Part shown: positions 1 through 13,189 of the stretch, one piece after another
Position numbering within the stretch: position 1 is the first letter of the stretch
Layout of the letters: each line of letters starts with the position of its first letter
Source: Heterobilharzia americana
Lineage: Eukaryota > Platyhelminthes > Trematoda > Strigeidida > Schistosomatidae
Assembly (NCBI GenBank): GCA_944470555.2
Contig: OX104127.1
Coordinates: 97,240,708-97,304,707, forward strand
DNA length: 64,000 nucleotides
Reading direction: 5' to 3'
Position numbers and translations under genes: made by a program
Notes under the pieces: generated by a model
What the model saw: the letters and a program-made list of their open reading frames with translations, nothing else
Told to the model about the DNA's origin: nothing
Database searches by the model: none

Positions 1-2134
1 GGCCAAATGGTTTCCCGAAGGACTAAAACTTCATAATTGCCTAAATCAAGGGTCTACTCAACATAAAAGTGACCAGGAAAGTCCAACACCTACCAACCAC
101 AAGGCTGTCACGACCAGTGTAAGCGGTGGACATGATGTCCTGGAAGTCCACTTAGCGCATTCAAACAAATTTGTTGCTCCCGGATGCCGGAGTTGAAAAA
201 GTTAAGATATTTGTCTCTCAGTCGTCATATTCGTCAGATTACGAGTCTCTGATGTGGGATAGCATTTACATACATGGATTGTACAGTTGTAGAATCATCA
301 ATGAAGTGCAATGAGTAAACAGTTTGTGCATACATTCCCTCATAAACGTTTCATCATTTTCTCAGGCAAAACGTACAGACTGTTACAATGGAAGTATTAG
401 CTTCAAACTTCATTTTTCTCCAGGTAATATATGTAGTGTCGATGTACAAACCTGGTCTTTTGCTAATGCGAAGACAACACTTCCACTTGTTCGACTTTCT
501 GCTTATTTACTGCACTGGAATGTGTTATTATATTAGCATGCAGCACTTATATCTTCTGGTGACGATAGGTGGGTATTGAGATTACCTTCCATGAAGACAT
601 GTAGTTTATGTATAAACCTATTCATACGTGTAAAAATGAGGTGTGCCTGTATGTTAGGGAATAAATAGGTAAATAAATAAATGAATATTTTATTCTCGCG
701 TTAAAAAAAGATTTTAACATGATAGAAGCCAGTTTACAGGCTTCATCACGTTGATACATCTCAAAATATCTACAAGACTTGAGCCCTGAGTGGTACTGAC
801 GGAATGTCATCGAACTCATTTAAAAACTGCCGAAGGCCCTGCTAGTTATGAAATGAACACGGAAATATTACTTTACAGCGTACATAGAGTTCTAAAGTTT
901 AGATGACAGCATATATTGTCTTCATTTAACAGGTTTAATGTGAGGGATACCAGGTAACAAGCACCACCAAATCCATAACTTTTGAAAGTGTCTAGTATTA
1001 AAAATTTACATATCAGATGTCATTAGTGTGCATAACCTTACTAAAATTTGTTGGAATTCATGAGATAGATATAAATTCCCATCTTCCATCACATAGATAA
1101 GTTCTTTTACCAATATCACAAGTGCTCAGTGTTCGAAGTTTGCGTTGTAACCAACCGACGTTGTTAGTCCGTTCGCATAGTTTGCTGATTAGTAATATAA
1201 CAGTTTTTTACGTAGAATGATCTTCACTTTTTAGTTTGTTAACCAAGAAGGACCCATTTATACAATCTAGAGTATCAATAAAGTATCCACAGTTATATAA
1301 CCAACATGTATGGCTATATCAGTGCATATCCAGGACACTATGTTACGTTTAAAAGTAATATAGATTAATTCTGCTGGGAACACTTGTTGTATTGCATGAA
1401 AATAGATGTTGAAACAGTCAGTAGTCCGTAGACTTTGGGTATCTTTTGTATTAGCATAGGCGGCATCATTCAGGAGGTGTATTTGATGTGTAGTAAGTTC
1501 CATATGAAAAGGTCTCTTGGTACAGAGTACTAGAAAATGTTTAGTGTAGAGCCATCGCAGGTCAGTGACGTGCTGAGCCAATATGTAAATTGGTCTCTGG
1601 TTTAATCATCTGTTCAGAATGTCTCTGCTACTAATACTGTTGGGAATGGTCAGACGGTTCATTGCAAGAAAAATCATGGCCAGTAGGTGGGCTAATCTTG
1701 AAGATGGTCCAGAATTTGCGAAAGGTTGGGGGCAGTCCAATAATTATTGGCGTCAATGAGCAGGTGTTATTCCCATAAAGTAATCACGTTCAGACTGAAT
1801 TTGAACATCAGATGTCGACTTGTAGCTGTTTCTGCAAATGGGGAAAGAAAGGAGAGGCACGAGCAGATATGGAAATACATATTACTGCGCTATCAAATTT
1901 GGAGAAGAGAGAAGTCTCTATTCTTTTTTGATTTATTCGGACTTTATGTACACTTTCATGTATATATGTGAAGTCAACCACATAGTCCTTCTATTATAGG
2001 GCCATTAAGTCTTTTTTTTAAGGGTGGGGGCGTGTACGGTAGTGGCTTTCAGTAATAAACAGTATTCTTTAAGTTCATTATATGGAGAGGAGCCAGTATT
2101 CACGCCCTTGTATGCAATCGTAAGGCCATCTGCC
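1..2134. other. No gene recognised
   Basis: AT-rich sequence with open frames up to 104 codons, none showing a family motif, flanking splice sites or codon bias that would support a call. Confidence 0.6.
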
Positions 2135-5050
2135 TTAAAGGAACTTCAGGTCTTGATTAAAACCTACTCTTACATTTAGAGATCTGAGTACGTTCACAGT
2201 GGACGCAATGGCTTGACCATTGCTATGTGCCGATTGCTCCATTATGCTTCGTATCTGTGGGTATAATATGAATGTCAAGAAATTCATGGATATCCGTGAA
2301 AAGAAAGAATTCGTTGAGTAGACGTCGAAACTGAAGTGCAGGCATGCAAGTGCGAATAAAATGGTGAAGCTTGTTCTATAACTTGCTGTACTGTAACATA
2401 AAGGATCATGACCTAAGTTTAAGGCGGTGCTTTTCCACAGGTACCGTGCATTCACGATTGCGTAGACTATATGAGGACATGGGCTTAAAAGTAGGAGCGC
2501 AACAGGCGTGAATAATGCCATGCAGAAGGCGGAAAAACAGACTAAGGTTGAGCTTAAGGCGTCTTAGCCAAAGTTGGTCAAGCTTTAGTTTCTTACGCCT
2601 TCCCTCATAATCAAGTTCTTCGTGACGGCCCAGTACATAGCGGGTACACTTTCTCTGAACATTCTCAATTAGTATCCTATCCGAAGCGCACATATTGCTG
2701 AAGATGATTGTGCCATATTCAAGTACTGGGCGGAACATTACCTTGAATAAAAGCAGTCTAGCCTCAGTGGTATGTATTTGTTGAAGCAAAAGGCCAACTG
2801 AGCGCCCACACTTGGGGGCAAGTGACTGCGTTTATTCCGTAAACGTTAAGTTCCGAGAATACCCAATACCTAAATCACATACTGAGTTATAAGATTGCAG
2901 CACAGAATCGCCAAGGTGTAAACTGACGTTTGGATAAGACTTACTGAAACAGAGAATTCCGCATTTACTAGAGTCAAGTGGAAGTTGCTGTGTTTCGCTC
3001 CAAGCGAACAAATTCGCCAAACCTTCCTGGATTCCATTAAAACCCTCACTTAGCGATGAGTGGGGAAAGATATACACCATTTTTAAGTCGTCAGCAAACG
3101 GGTAGGGTTTACCATATTTTATCATGTCAGAAATATCATTTATGTAAGGGAGGAAGAGTAAGGGCCCCAACACATTACCTTGAATGACGCCGCTCAGAAT
3201 AGGTTGTGGGGAGGAATATGTTTGACCAAAGTTTACTATTTGAGTGCGCTGCCTAAGGAATGAGCTCATCCACAATAATAGAGGGTCACTAACTCTAAAT
3301 GATTGAAGCTTTAGAATTAACCGATCATGAGGCACTTTATCGAATGCTTTTTTGAGGTCAAAAAATAGAGCAGTTACGAAAAGACCTTCATCTCGGCTGC
3401 AGGTGACCTCCTCAAAATAATCCAGTAAGCAAGTATTATATCAACGACCTTTTAGGAAACCATGATGCATAGGGGAAAGTAGCTGATGTGCAGCCAAGTA
3501 ATCATTGATTTCTTGCACAACCACCTTCCCCATGATACGAGAGAGACTACAGATGTAATATTTATGGGACGATAATTCTGAATTTCTGACGTCGGCCCAG
3601 ATTTGTATGTGGGAGATATGTATGACAGCTTCCAGAGATCAGGGTGGCATGCCTCGGTGAGGGATATTGAGAATAGCTTCATGAGGATCAATGGTATGTC
3701 TTCCCCAACCCTCTTAAGAAGAGCAGACGGGATCCCATCGGGTCCGGCAGAATATGAATCCTTTAGTGAAGCAACTGCATCACCTATCTTTCTCTGTGCA
3801 AAGGAAACATTACTTGGTGAGCGGTGTGGTGGAATGGGCATTTGTATGTTTAGTACACTATCTTCGTGCGTGAGGCAGCTTACACAATGTCCACTAAACA
3901 GCGGACAGATCTTGCTTGGGTCATCATAAAGAATGTCCCCATCAATGATCAGACTACTGGGAATAACTCTAGATAAGTTTGCACGGGATTTTAGAATTCT
4001 CACCAATGATTGAGCATTGCCTGTTTGTGCGTTGCAGCTAGTTTCTTGCCTGATTGCTTTCAGTAACTTATTTGATTTGAAGTTCTCATGAGCAATTTTT
4101 AATGAGACAAGAGATGAAAAGCCATTAGATGGACAGAAATTTCTGGCATGTCTGCGCATGCTGATGCGTACTTTTTCAGGGATGAAATTCACTTTCGGCT
4201 TTCTAATTAGTACTGATACCTCCGGAGCAATGTGATTGTGAATTGCATTCTTGGAACTGTAGATGTCACTTAGTTCTTGGGTTGAGCTACTGGTGAAATA
4301 AGAACCCCAGTCCAAGCATCGCAACATGTATTGTATCTCTTCCCAGATGGTGATTTTATATCTTCTAACTGTGGTTGTTTTTGACCTGGGAGCTAACGTA
4401 ATGCTGGGAGATAGTCGGAAGTCACCAAACACTACTCTGTGATCGCTGCCCGGGAATTCTGGACCAACTTGAAGAGTGAAAGGCAATAATTTATCCGTGA
4501 AAACAAGGTCAAGCATGCTATTATGTCTAGTTGGTTGCATTACATGTTGGCGCTATCCTCCAGAATCCAACACATTCATAAAATTATCAAACCGCCTAGG
4601 AAAATCAAGTGTCTGCCACTTGACGTCAGGCATATTAAAGTCACCGCATATAAGTTTCGTGGAGTAGGGCATTGTTGTTACGCGGGTGAACACTTCCGCA
4701 AGACTGTCGTCTTAATCTACAGTAGAGCGAGGGGGACGGTGGATACACCCTAAGAGGATAGTTATAGCACTAGTAAACTTCGCCATAACTCACACTGAGT
4801 CACTGAGCGCATTGAGTCCTGAAGTAATACAATTTGTCTCAGCAATGCCGGACCTGATAAAGATGATGCAACCACCGCCTCTACCATTATATCTATCTCC
4901 CCTAAACAGAGTATAATTGCCGACAAAGACATCACTATCAGGAGTGTCTGGAGTACACCAAGCTTCAGTGATAAATATTAAGCATCCCGTAACTTATGTG
5001 AATCAGCACAAATTGAGTCAGGGAGCTGGGACCTGATGAAAATGTCATTC
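2135..5050 (-). mobile_element. CR1/SR1-like non-LTR retrotransposon, degraded
   Basis: Reading the minus strand from about 5010 down: endonuclease (ITEAW, then YTLFRGDRYNGRGGG with the following hydrophobic strand), an in-frame stop after LNALSDSV, then HNSMLDLVF and the catalytic SDHR of the APE endonuclease (about 4540-4430). The reverse transcriptase follows: ISPTYKSGPTSEIQNYRPINITSV (about 3590), VIQGNVLGPLLFL (about 3180), active site FADDLK at 3085-3099, then thumb/C-terminal part VLEYGTIIFS and NVQRKCTRYVLG (about 2730-2640). Reading frames are broken between 3452 and 3335 and at 2832-2789, so the copy is dead. No ORF1 or clear 3' repeat tail was seen. Clade assignment rests on the RGGG endonuclease and ADDLK RT motifs. 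Confidence 0.82.
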
Positions 5051-8000
5051 GAAAGTATCTCAAAAGTGATGGACACACAATCGCTCCATGTCGCTTTGCA
5101 TTTGTGAATAACAAGTGGGACTGCCGAAGGCCTTGGCAACACCCAGAAAGTCACAGCAGCAGAGATTTGTAGGCCCTAGCATGCCGTTTGCTTGTGACAG
5201 GTTGCCAGGGGACTCGAGCAGCGAGACCTAATTTCCCAAAGCCATTCTAAGCACTACTCAATGCTTTCCTTTCGTTTGAATGATAGCCAATGTGGTAGCT
5301 TGTGAGGCTTATCCTTAATTTTGATCAAACTGGTAGAAGTGCTGTTGCTTGGTAGCATCTTAGGTTCCACCACTCAATTACTTGAAAGAGTAGAGAGATA
5401 GGTGCGTCACCGCAGATATGTGAGGCTGACCTCATCCAAGCAGTGTTGAAATGGGTTATAGAACGAGCCCTAGAGAGTGGCGGCACACCGTTTCAACGCA
5501 GACGGTCAGATCTCGTCGCATCCAAGTTATTTCCCTGAGCAGGGCTTTGGCCATTTTTCCAGAACCTCATCAGGAATTACCTATGTCTATGCAACCCCCC
5601 TACAGTGAAAAGGGATAAAGTTTGTAGAGACGGTTGACATGATTTGCTGGATGATCGAAATTTCACTTGTGCAATTAAGTCACTTATCGGTGGCTGCTGC
5701 GATTGCCAGGACATTCACAAAGATCGCCCTCTTTATGGTGTCCCTCACTGGATCCCAGAGATGGTCAACCGATAAACAACTCCAATCCTGAGGCCTTTAG
5801 GCGATCAACAAAAACTGATTCATCATGACTTTTGGCTTGCTTTAGCAAAAACAAAAGCGAAACCACTCACTTTGTAGTTTTTCAGTTCTTACTAGATCAA
5901 ATGCAACTGTTGTGACCGAGTGGTGGGGTGCGTGCGTGGGTATAATGATATTGAGACTCAATGGACACCTCAACCGAATACCTTTACGACTGACCTCCCT
6001 CAATACCTTCTGCTCCACTCAGCCGCCAGAAAAACCAGAAGACGAAAACGGCCTGCGACCGCAAGAACAGCGACAACTTTTACTAGGTAGATACATGACA
6101 TATATGTATTTACAAAACTCGGAAAGTGAGGCCTTAAGTGAACCAATCAGATTTCTTGTGTGAGGTAGAATTCCTACAATCAGGTTCCCATGTCAGCACA
6201 TGCATAAGTCACGACTTGAACATGATCTGATCATGACTTGAAAACAACTCCCCCACTGGCTGCCTTTTTTCACTACGTATCAACAACCACGCCGTGATCG
6301 TCGCTACCGAAAGGAGTTTAAACTCAGACGTCTTCTACTGGCAGATGTTTGGTTGTTAGATAATTCAGTTTCGATAACTTCTCACTTGGTGCTCACTGAG
6401 GGTCATCGCAGATCTTTTCACCTTGCCCAGCCTTTTCATGGGCGTGAGTAGGTTTCAGTCGAACATCCGGACTTCAAATTGGGCTGTCCCGTCCTTAGTT
6501 GAGAGTTGGGGCGGTAAAACTCTTCTTTATGATAACCTGTTCGTATCCCAAGGTAGCCCATGAGGGCACCAATCCCAGCAGTTGTCTAGTCCTTCCCACG
6601 CCACCATGAAAGGGTCGATCGGCTCCTCCGCCAGTAAAGTGGCACGAGGTGGAGTCCGAGAAGCTTGTTAGCAAAGTGTCATTAGACTGATCACTCATGA
6701 GCACTGCTAGTACACTCTTCTCCCTGTGTTTTTGTATCTCCTGAACAGTAACACAGTTTATATTTGCCCCAATCTTGCCAATATCCGACGGAAACTAATC
6801 TTCCGAGCAAGGTGGAGACAGGGAGATTCAAGCTTCTCCAACTCAGTTCTAAGTGCTACCATATCGTCTTGAAGGTGCCTCTAACAATGCGCGGTTTATT
6901 AGTGGGTAGTGTAGTAGGGAAAGTTATCAGTGTTCAATCCTTTTCAGGGGAACCGGTTGAGTCAGGCGTTTTCCCAGCATGGTTCCTGTAGTTACTGCTG
7001 GGTCGAAGCTGTCAGTCCGCAACCCGTCGCGCCAGTACATAGTAATGGTGAGGAACTTAAGTCGAATCGGTCTAGGTATGTTTTCACAAAATCGAACGTT
7101 CCCACTTAGGATATCCTTTACTGTGGTAGATTAAAGTTCTATATGTGCTCGCTTATCTGGCATGGCTAGCAGTGGCATAATATTATTTGCCAGATGATGT
7201 TTCGGGTAGAATCCATCGTTCATATTTATGTTAAAGATATGAATATGAGTGATGAATCCATCCAGCAAACAGTGCTGCATCACTATGGGCAATATCAAAT
7301 AAACACTGAGATAGTGAATGTTTGTGCCTTAGTTAGTGTTGATATGTTTATAGTGTGTTGGTTCTGTGCCGCGCAAAAGAAGTCGGAGGATGACAGTACT
7401 TCACAAATGGTACTGCAGATTCAGAAGTACGGATGAAATAAGTCAATTAGAAAGAGAAAATTGATGCACCGAACATGTTTCCGTTTACGTTATGTCCTTA
7501 TCTTTTAGGCGAAGAGAATGTAGAGTGGGTGTCTACATGAATATTATAGTTGCACAATACATCGACCTTATTACCACCATAGTATAAATTCTGTTGCTGC
7601 CACCATCATGTGTGCTTACATGTGCATCCCGTCACTGTTTGACATGATTATCACCACGTTGGTAATATCCAAATCCTTCAGATGATCTGTTTCAATGCAA
7701 AGTTCGTATGCAAACAGATGTATATGTTTGCCCTTATGATGTTGTTTACTAACACAGCACAAGAGATTGTTTATTATCTGTGTGACTAAATCCTGGCCAA
7801 CGGTAATCTGTTCATAACTTTTGTTGCCTAACCCATGTAACTCGATGGTAAATGCATACTCGTAAATCAGAAGCAAGCCATTTTCGCAGTCGAAGTCAGG
7901 TCCATGTTTCGCACAGTCGTTAACAAATAGTGTCACTTTCAATAAAGGCAAACGAGACAATGAAGTTTGAATCCCTTCAGATTGACAGAAAACCCTTTGA

Positions 8001-9940
8001 AGTTATACGTCAGAAACCTAAGCTACAAAGATTTTTGTGAAGGTGAAAAGAAGTGACTATCCTAGAGTTCATCACTATCATGCTGGACAAAATTCGTTCA
8101 CTCAGAAGTCTGACGCGCTCAGTTGAGAGTGAGGATTACAGAAGGGTAATTTATAGCGTAGAACGGTATGCGCTAGAAATGTCATTGTAAATACCCTATG
8201 TGACTATATAACGCCGATATTGAAACAAGTTCCGTTCTTATATATATTGGATCTCGATAAGCGACTGATTATATACTTTCAAATCCTTTGATGTATGTCT
8301 TTTTTGTTTGTTGTTTTCATATATTTTGTTGGACCTTGTCGGCTAGGATAAGAGCCATGAAGTTGTGGTAAAATACAGGTGGTATCTACCCTCAATCTCT
8401 CTGTTCATCCTAGAACTAATTTGAAACCATTACCGTTAAGCGTGTAAGGCTCACTGAGTTTCATATTAAATGTATTTGCGATCTGCTACACCTAATCTCC
8501 ACATCTTCTGTCGAGAATGTACTTTTCATGATGCAATAATATGAATATGTTGCGAAGGCAATCATGAATACATTTCTATGGAGCCTAAATGGAATTTGTG
8601 GTGAACGTATTTTCGCTAACCCACTTTTTGTTTCGGTCTGGATTGGTCTTCATCATCCTGTCATCGGCCTCAAAATGTTATAAGAAATACCATAGTTGTC
8701 ATATATTTTGACATTACCATTATTTTCTTCGCCTCCGACCATTAATTTCGTTGGTCTCATCCCCGTCGCCAGTAATGGTGCCTATGACAGGGAGGCACTT
8801 GAAGTTTGTTAGTAATCATTTCCTAGCAGCCTAATTGTTAGCTGGATGGAGACAGTCCCCAGGAAGCACCGGGCCTATGTTTCGTGCTTTTTGTTCTTTT
8901 CAGAAAGGTGTATCTACGATCTTGATAGGATTGATGCCGCGCCTGAGATTAGAACTTTCGTTACTCAGTGCCGCATTTATAGGTGTTACCACTGGGTCGG
9001 TAAGGGGCATAGTGTATAATCTTATAATAATATAAGAAGAAAGTGAAAAATTAACAAGCGATATGTTCGAGAACTTGAAGTCGAAATGTATATAATTTTG
9101 ACTTGTCTTGATCAGTCACAGTCAGTCCATATTTACTGATTCCCAAATTCTTCAACGTCAAAGCCAGTCTACGCGATCCATACCAACGATGAATGGCTGT
9201 CCGTACAAGTGACACCTACCGATCTGGCCACATCAGGCTTTTAGAACATTTAGTGGATAATCTTGTTGAGAAACAACATAGTTAGCTTTCAACACAGGTT
9301 GCCCTTGGAAGTGTATTGTTTGTCCGCCAAGGCAATCAGTCACACGGCCGGCAACAATTACACTTTCTTATGATCAAGTGGTATACCTGCTATTGGATCA
9401 TAAGAAAGCTTCTGCCGTAAAATTCTACCTACTATGTAATTCAAAGGAACTCAGTTCCTACGTCCACCCGACGTGTGCAGTGTACATGCGATTTTTTATT
9501 GCCCACATCTCATATCCCTGAAAGGAAGCCCAAGTATCTGAGTGCACTAATATATTAGACCTGCTTAATCGGAGACTGTTCACACACCTTCATTCGGACA
9601 ACTTTGTTTGCTGAAATGATTGAGAATATTCGAATCTCAGGGGTTTAGTCTTGGTTTGGTTGTGTTCTATATGCTGTTCGTTTCCCTCGTCAAGGCTTCA
9701 TTGCGTTTCTGGACAGCATCACCAGCTTAGCCATGTACTGCCGCCATATGAAGATTTGACTAGTGAATGCAAAGCTACCTTCAAGGACAGTTGATTTCAT
9801 ACTTTTGACAGCCCTCGTTCACTGTTACGGCTTTTTTGAGTGCTTCTCCTGCATGTTGCACTTCCTCACCTTCAGATAACGTTGCACTAGCTTCTCTGTT
9901 CCTTTCAGTGTCCGTCGCCTGTTTCAATCATCATGTACCA
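5051..9940. other. Unassigned region with repeat-like patches
   Basis: Patches at about 5050-5800, 5890-6240, 6480-7060 and 8740-9010 are GC-richer and read like old dispersed repeats (for example GTCTCATCCCCGTCGCCAGT, then AATGGTGCC..GGGAGGCACTT and GACAGTCCCCAGGAAGCACC near 8760-8870). I could not assign a class. No coding domain was found apart from the doubtful frame at 7616-7975. Confidence 0.5.
7616..7975 (-). CDS. Unassigned 114-codon open frame, possible exon
   Basis: Minus-strand frame with balanced composition (stretch FVNDCAKHGPDFDCENGLLL, then ELHGLGNKSYEQITVGQDL, HIHLFAYELCIETDHLKD). Its stop TAA is part of a consensus donor (CAT|GTAAGC at about 7622), and an AG precedes the frame near 7976, so it could be an internal exon of a minus-strand gene. 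I do not recognise the family. A loose likeness to the Ku80 N-terminal domain (YxxITV) is too weak to name it. No neighbouring exons were found, so it may also be chance or a repeat fragment. Confidence 0.25.
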   Translation of the reverse strand, partial: GIQTSLSRLPLLKVTLFVNDCAKHGPDFDCENGLLLIYEYAFTIELHGLGNKSYEQITVGQDLVTQIINNLLCCVSKQHHKGKHIHLFAYELCIETDHLKDLDITNVVIIMSNSDGMHM

Positions 9941-11095
9941 TTATTATTATTATGTTATTATTTGTCCCTTGGGTTCCTAATGGAATATAGGGCTCCAGTG
10001 GCACGTCTACATTCCACTCTGTTCCCTGAAATCTTTTGGACCTGGCTCCGCGGCAGCCCAGAAGCCCTCATTTCCTCTTTGCACGATCTCCTCCATGTCA
10101 CCCTCACCTCGGACGCCCAACTCGTCGCTTCCCGTCGTGGTTCCACTCGAGGGCCTGGCCTGGCGCGCGGTGTCCCCAGTCGGCCTTCTCAGTGTATGCC
10201 CAATCCATCTCCATTTCCTTCCAGTGCATATTTGTTCAGCGATAGGTTCTTGGTTGGTTCGTTCCTAGGGTTCCTTGTTGCTTGTTCTTTCCGGCCATCT
10301 GATCTCTAGTAGCGAGCATAAGCAGTTGTTGGTGAATGTCTGTAGTTTGTTGGAAATGCCCTTTGTAACGCGCCAAGCCTCTGAGCCATTCAGGAGCACT
10401 GATTTGGCGTTGGCGTTGAAAATCCGGATCTTGTTCCACATGTTGAGTGCAGAAGATCTCCACACTGGTTTCAGACAAATAAATGCCTGTCTTGCTTTTA
10501 CGATTCTGACTTTGACATTCTCGTCAGTGCCGCCTGTAGTTGAAACGATGCTGTCTAGATGGGTGGAAGAGGCTGCTTCCCTCAAGTTTCTCCCGCTGAT
10601 GGTGATTGGAGCTTGTTATTGTTGCCTAGGTATCTTTCCCACCACTGTGTTCTCTACGTTCACTTGGAGCCCCGTCTTCGCTACCTCTTCTGACAACTTG
10701 TTAGTTTACGCCTGTAGATCTTCAAGCTTTTGCGACATCAGACACAAGTCATCGGCGAAATCCAAGTCTTCTAGGTTCTTTTCAGCGGTCCAGCGTATGC
10801 CCCTCTTCTCGCTCCCCACTGTTTATTGCATGATCCAGTCAACCACAATCAGGAATATTATGGGTGATAATAGACAGCCTTGTTTTATGCCTGTCTTCAC
10901 TTCAAAAGCATCACCGATCTTCCCATTGTGAATTGCTTGGCATGTGGCGTCTTCATATAGTTGTTGAATGAGATTGATAAAGGTTTGCGGTAATTCGTGG
11001 TATTGAAGCAGCTTCCAGATTACTTTTCGTTCGACGCTGTCGAGGGCCTTCTCAAAGTTGATGAAGTTGAAGTAGAAGGTTGACTGCCATACCAT
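9941..11095 (-). mobile_element. RTE (SR2-like) non-LTR retrotransposon, 5'-truncated, older copy
   Basis: Minus-strand RT from the palm onward: EKALDSVERKVIWKLLQYHE (about 11060), KTGIKQGCLLSPIIFLIVVDWIMQ (about 10890), and an intact active site DLDFADDLCLMS around 10735-10770. Then follow KLEDLQA, QVNVENT, STHLDSIVSTTG, LKPVWRSSALNMWNKIRIFNANAKSVLLNGSEAWRV. It ends at 9941-9962 in a TTA-type short tandem repeat, typical of RTE 3' ends. Several stops interrupt the frame. It is clearly more diverged than the copies at 27-30, 33-35 and 58-60 kb, and it lacks their microsatellite expansions, which makes it a useful reference for the ancestral motif. Confidence 0.85.
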
Positions 11096-13189
11096 ACGAA
11101 ACTGAATACAGAATGATTGTACATCGTTTTTTGGATCACATACTATACTGACTGAAGTTCAGTGATACTTAAAACATTGATAGACGTCTTATAATTTTAA
11201 CCTGAGATTCATCTTATGCACAGGAGAATTGTGATTCTCTGATCCAACGCACACTATGCATCTTACTTTTTACCCTGTAGGTAGATTTCAGTACCACAAA
11301 AATGTAACTTAACGGGTTACTTACGGTTCTTAGCCTTGGAGGCTAATATAATGAGCTTGTGTAATCTATGTCAATAGTACACCGAACCCTTCACACACCT
11401 GCAGCTCACCAAACACATTCCTTACTCATTCCTGCGTAAAGAAGTAGACAGCTTTACTTCCTTCACTAGTTTGGATACGTCTTCTGAAATCGCAGCACAA
11501 CTACAAACTGTGATGTACTGCCTAGAAAATTTGTTAACCAGCTAATAGTGATATGGATAAATTACAGAGTTATGCATTTCAGCACAGTTCATGAAGAGGT
11601 AGAAATGCGCACGTTCAGAGCCACTGTGACTCGCATTAGTATGGAGTAGTGAGCACAAATTACAGCCTATCTGCAAGAAACTCCATTTAATGTAGGATTC
11701 ATTTTGAATATCCCTGAGTGTAGTTTGCAACTGACTTTCATAGTACCTCCGTCAAAGTAGGAAGTTAAGAGTTCTGTACACGCGTCTCCACGATGACTAA
11801 GCGGCTAAACAAGTGTTCTGCAGAATTAATAACTGTGAGCACTGCAGAAATCTCTGCAGGGAACTTAAACTTGCGTGGAATGATGCAGAGAGTTCTTTAA
11901 AGAGAGGGTGACACTCCGGAAACTTTAAGCAAAGCTTGAGCGCTGTCTCTTAAGTACGCCCAACGTTTTTTATTACAGAATCAGCTTAAAATGCCTGACA
12001 TGTGCCCGAATTTCCACTGGCTAAAAATGCTGTGGACTGCTTGAATTTTATCTATTATGATAAAAGTTACAGCTAAATGCTTCGGACATCGGACGACTAA
12101 TAATAACAATAATTTATTCTTCCAGATACAAGTACACAACAGCTTACAGGCGTGATTATATACTTATACCAGTTTGACAATTCTGGCCGGTGCAATTTCA
12201 TTGCTCGAAGGTAATCAGCAAGCTTTAGTAAGTAGAATTAATGTCCAAAACACAATCCGATAATGGATATCTAAAGTTTTTGTACACGTCAATTTTTCAT
12301 AAGGATAGATTTTATTCGTATCTCTCAAGGAAAGGGAATATAAGATGTATGTTAGATCCGTTATTAAATATAAAAATGATGGTTACAACCCATCAAAGGG
12401 TGTACGTGTCTGTTTGTATCATTATTTTACGGACACTAAACCTGCTGCCAACGAAACCCTGATTATAACAAAATATAACAGCGCTCATAATTCAGCAGCC
12501 CAATATTGAAGGAATCGAATGCAAGTCATATTTCATTGGAGCTCACATATGCGGTCGACCGTACATTCCTTCGTCATTGCTCGGTTTTCCACTGACTGCT
12601 TGCTCTGATATTTCTGTTGTTCATGGTATAATGTTGTCTTAGCCATTTATCACTAAGATGAAGTTCGGGTCCCTCCTGAAACAGGCTCACCACATAAGAT
12701 ATGTTTATAATTCTCTTTTGGGTAGTATGTGAGTTTAACCATAGTATGTTTAGTGAACCTGCATACAGCTGATCTGTTCTGAAGGCTTTTTGTCAGATAT
12801 GCTTCTACCCAGGGATGCGAGCTGGAAACTAATACTTGTAGCTCAGGTGGATGGTCTTCGTTGTACTATGTTCTCTGAGCTGGGTTGTCTAATCGGAGAA
12901 CACAATACAACCAGAATACCAAAACTTCGGCCCTAGGTATCAGAAAGATAACACCACGGTGGAGGTGCTACATGTTAGAGCATTTGGTTTTGGAAATTGA
13001 CCATAGTCTGATGAAGCATCATAATCTGTGTTAGAAAGAAAAAACTGAGCTTCACCTTATGTTGTATATTCAGCGACACTGATCACCAGGACAAAGTATT
13101 GTCTATTTACGAAGGGGCAAAAATAGGCAGAAGTGTAGAAAGGCTACTGTGGCTTGTAAAGTAAGAAAATATCTGACCTAAGAACAGTA
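11096..13189. other. No gene recognised
   Basis: AT-rich. The longest frame, 12241-12462 (73 codons), has no recognisable motif. Confidence 0.6.

Noticed and set aside
5890..6250. Solo LTR of a gypsy-like element (tgttgtgaccg... start)
   Set aside because: No matching second LTR, target duplication or internal domain could be seen. Left as unassigned repeat-like DNA.
7616..7960. Ku80 N-terminal domain exon
   Set aside because: Only a short YxxITV-type likeness; no supporting exons or further motifs.
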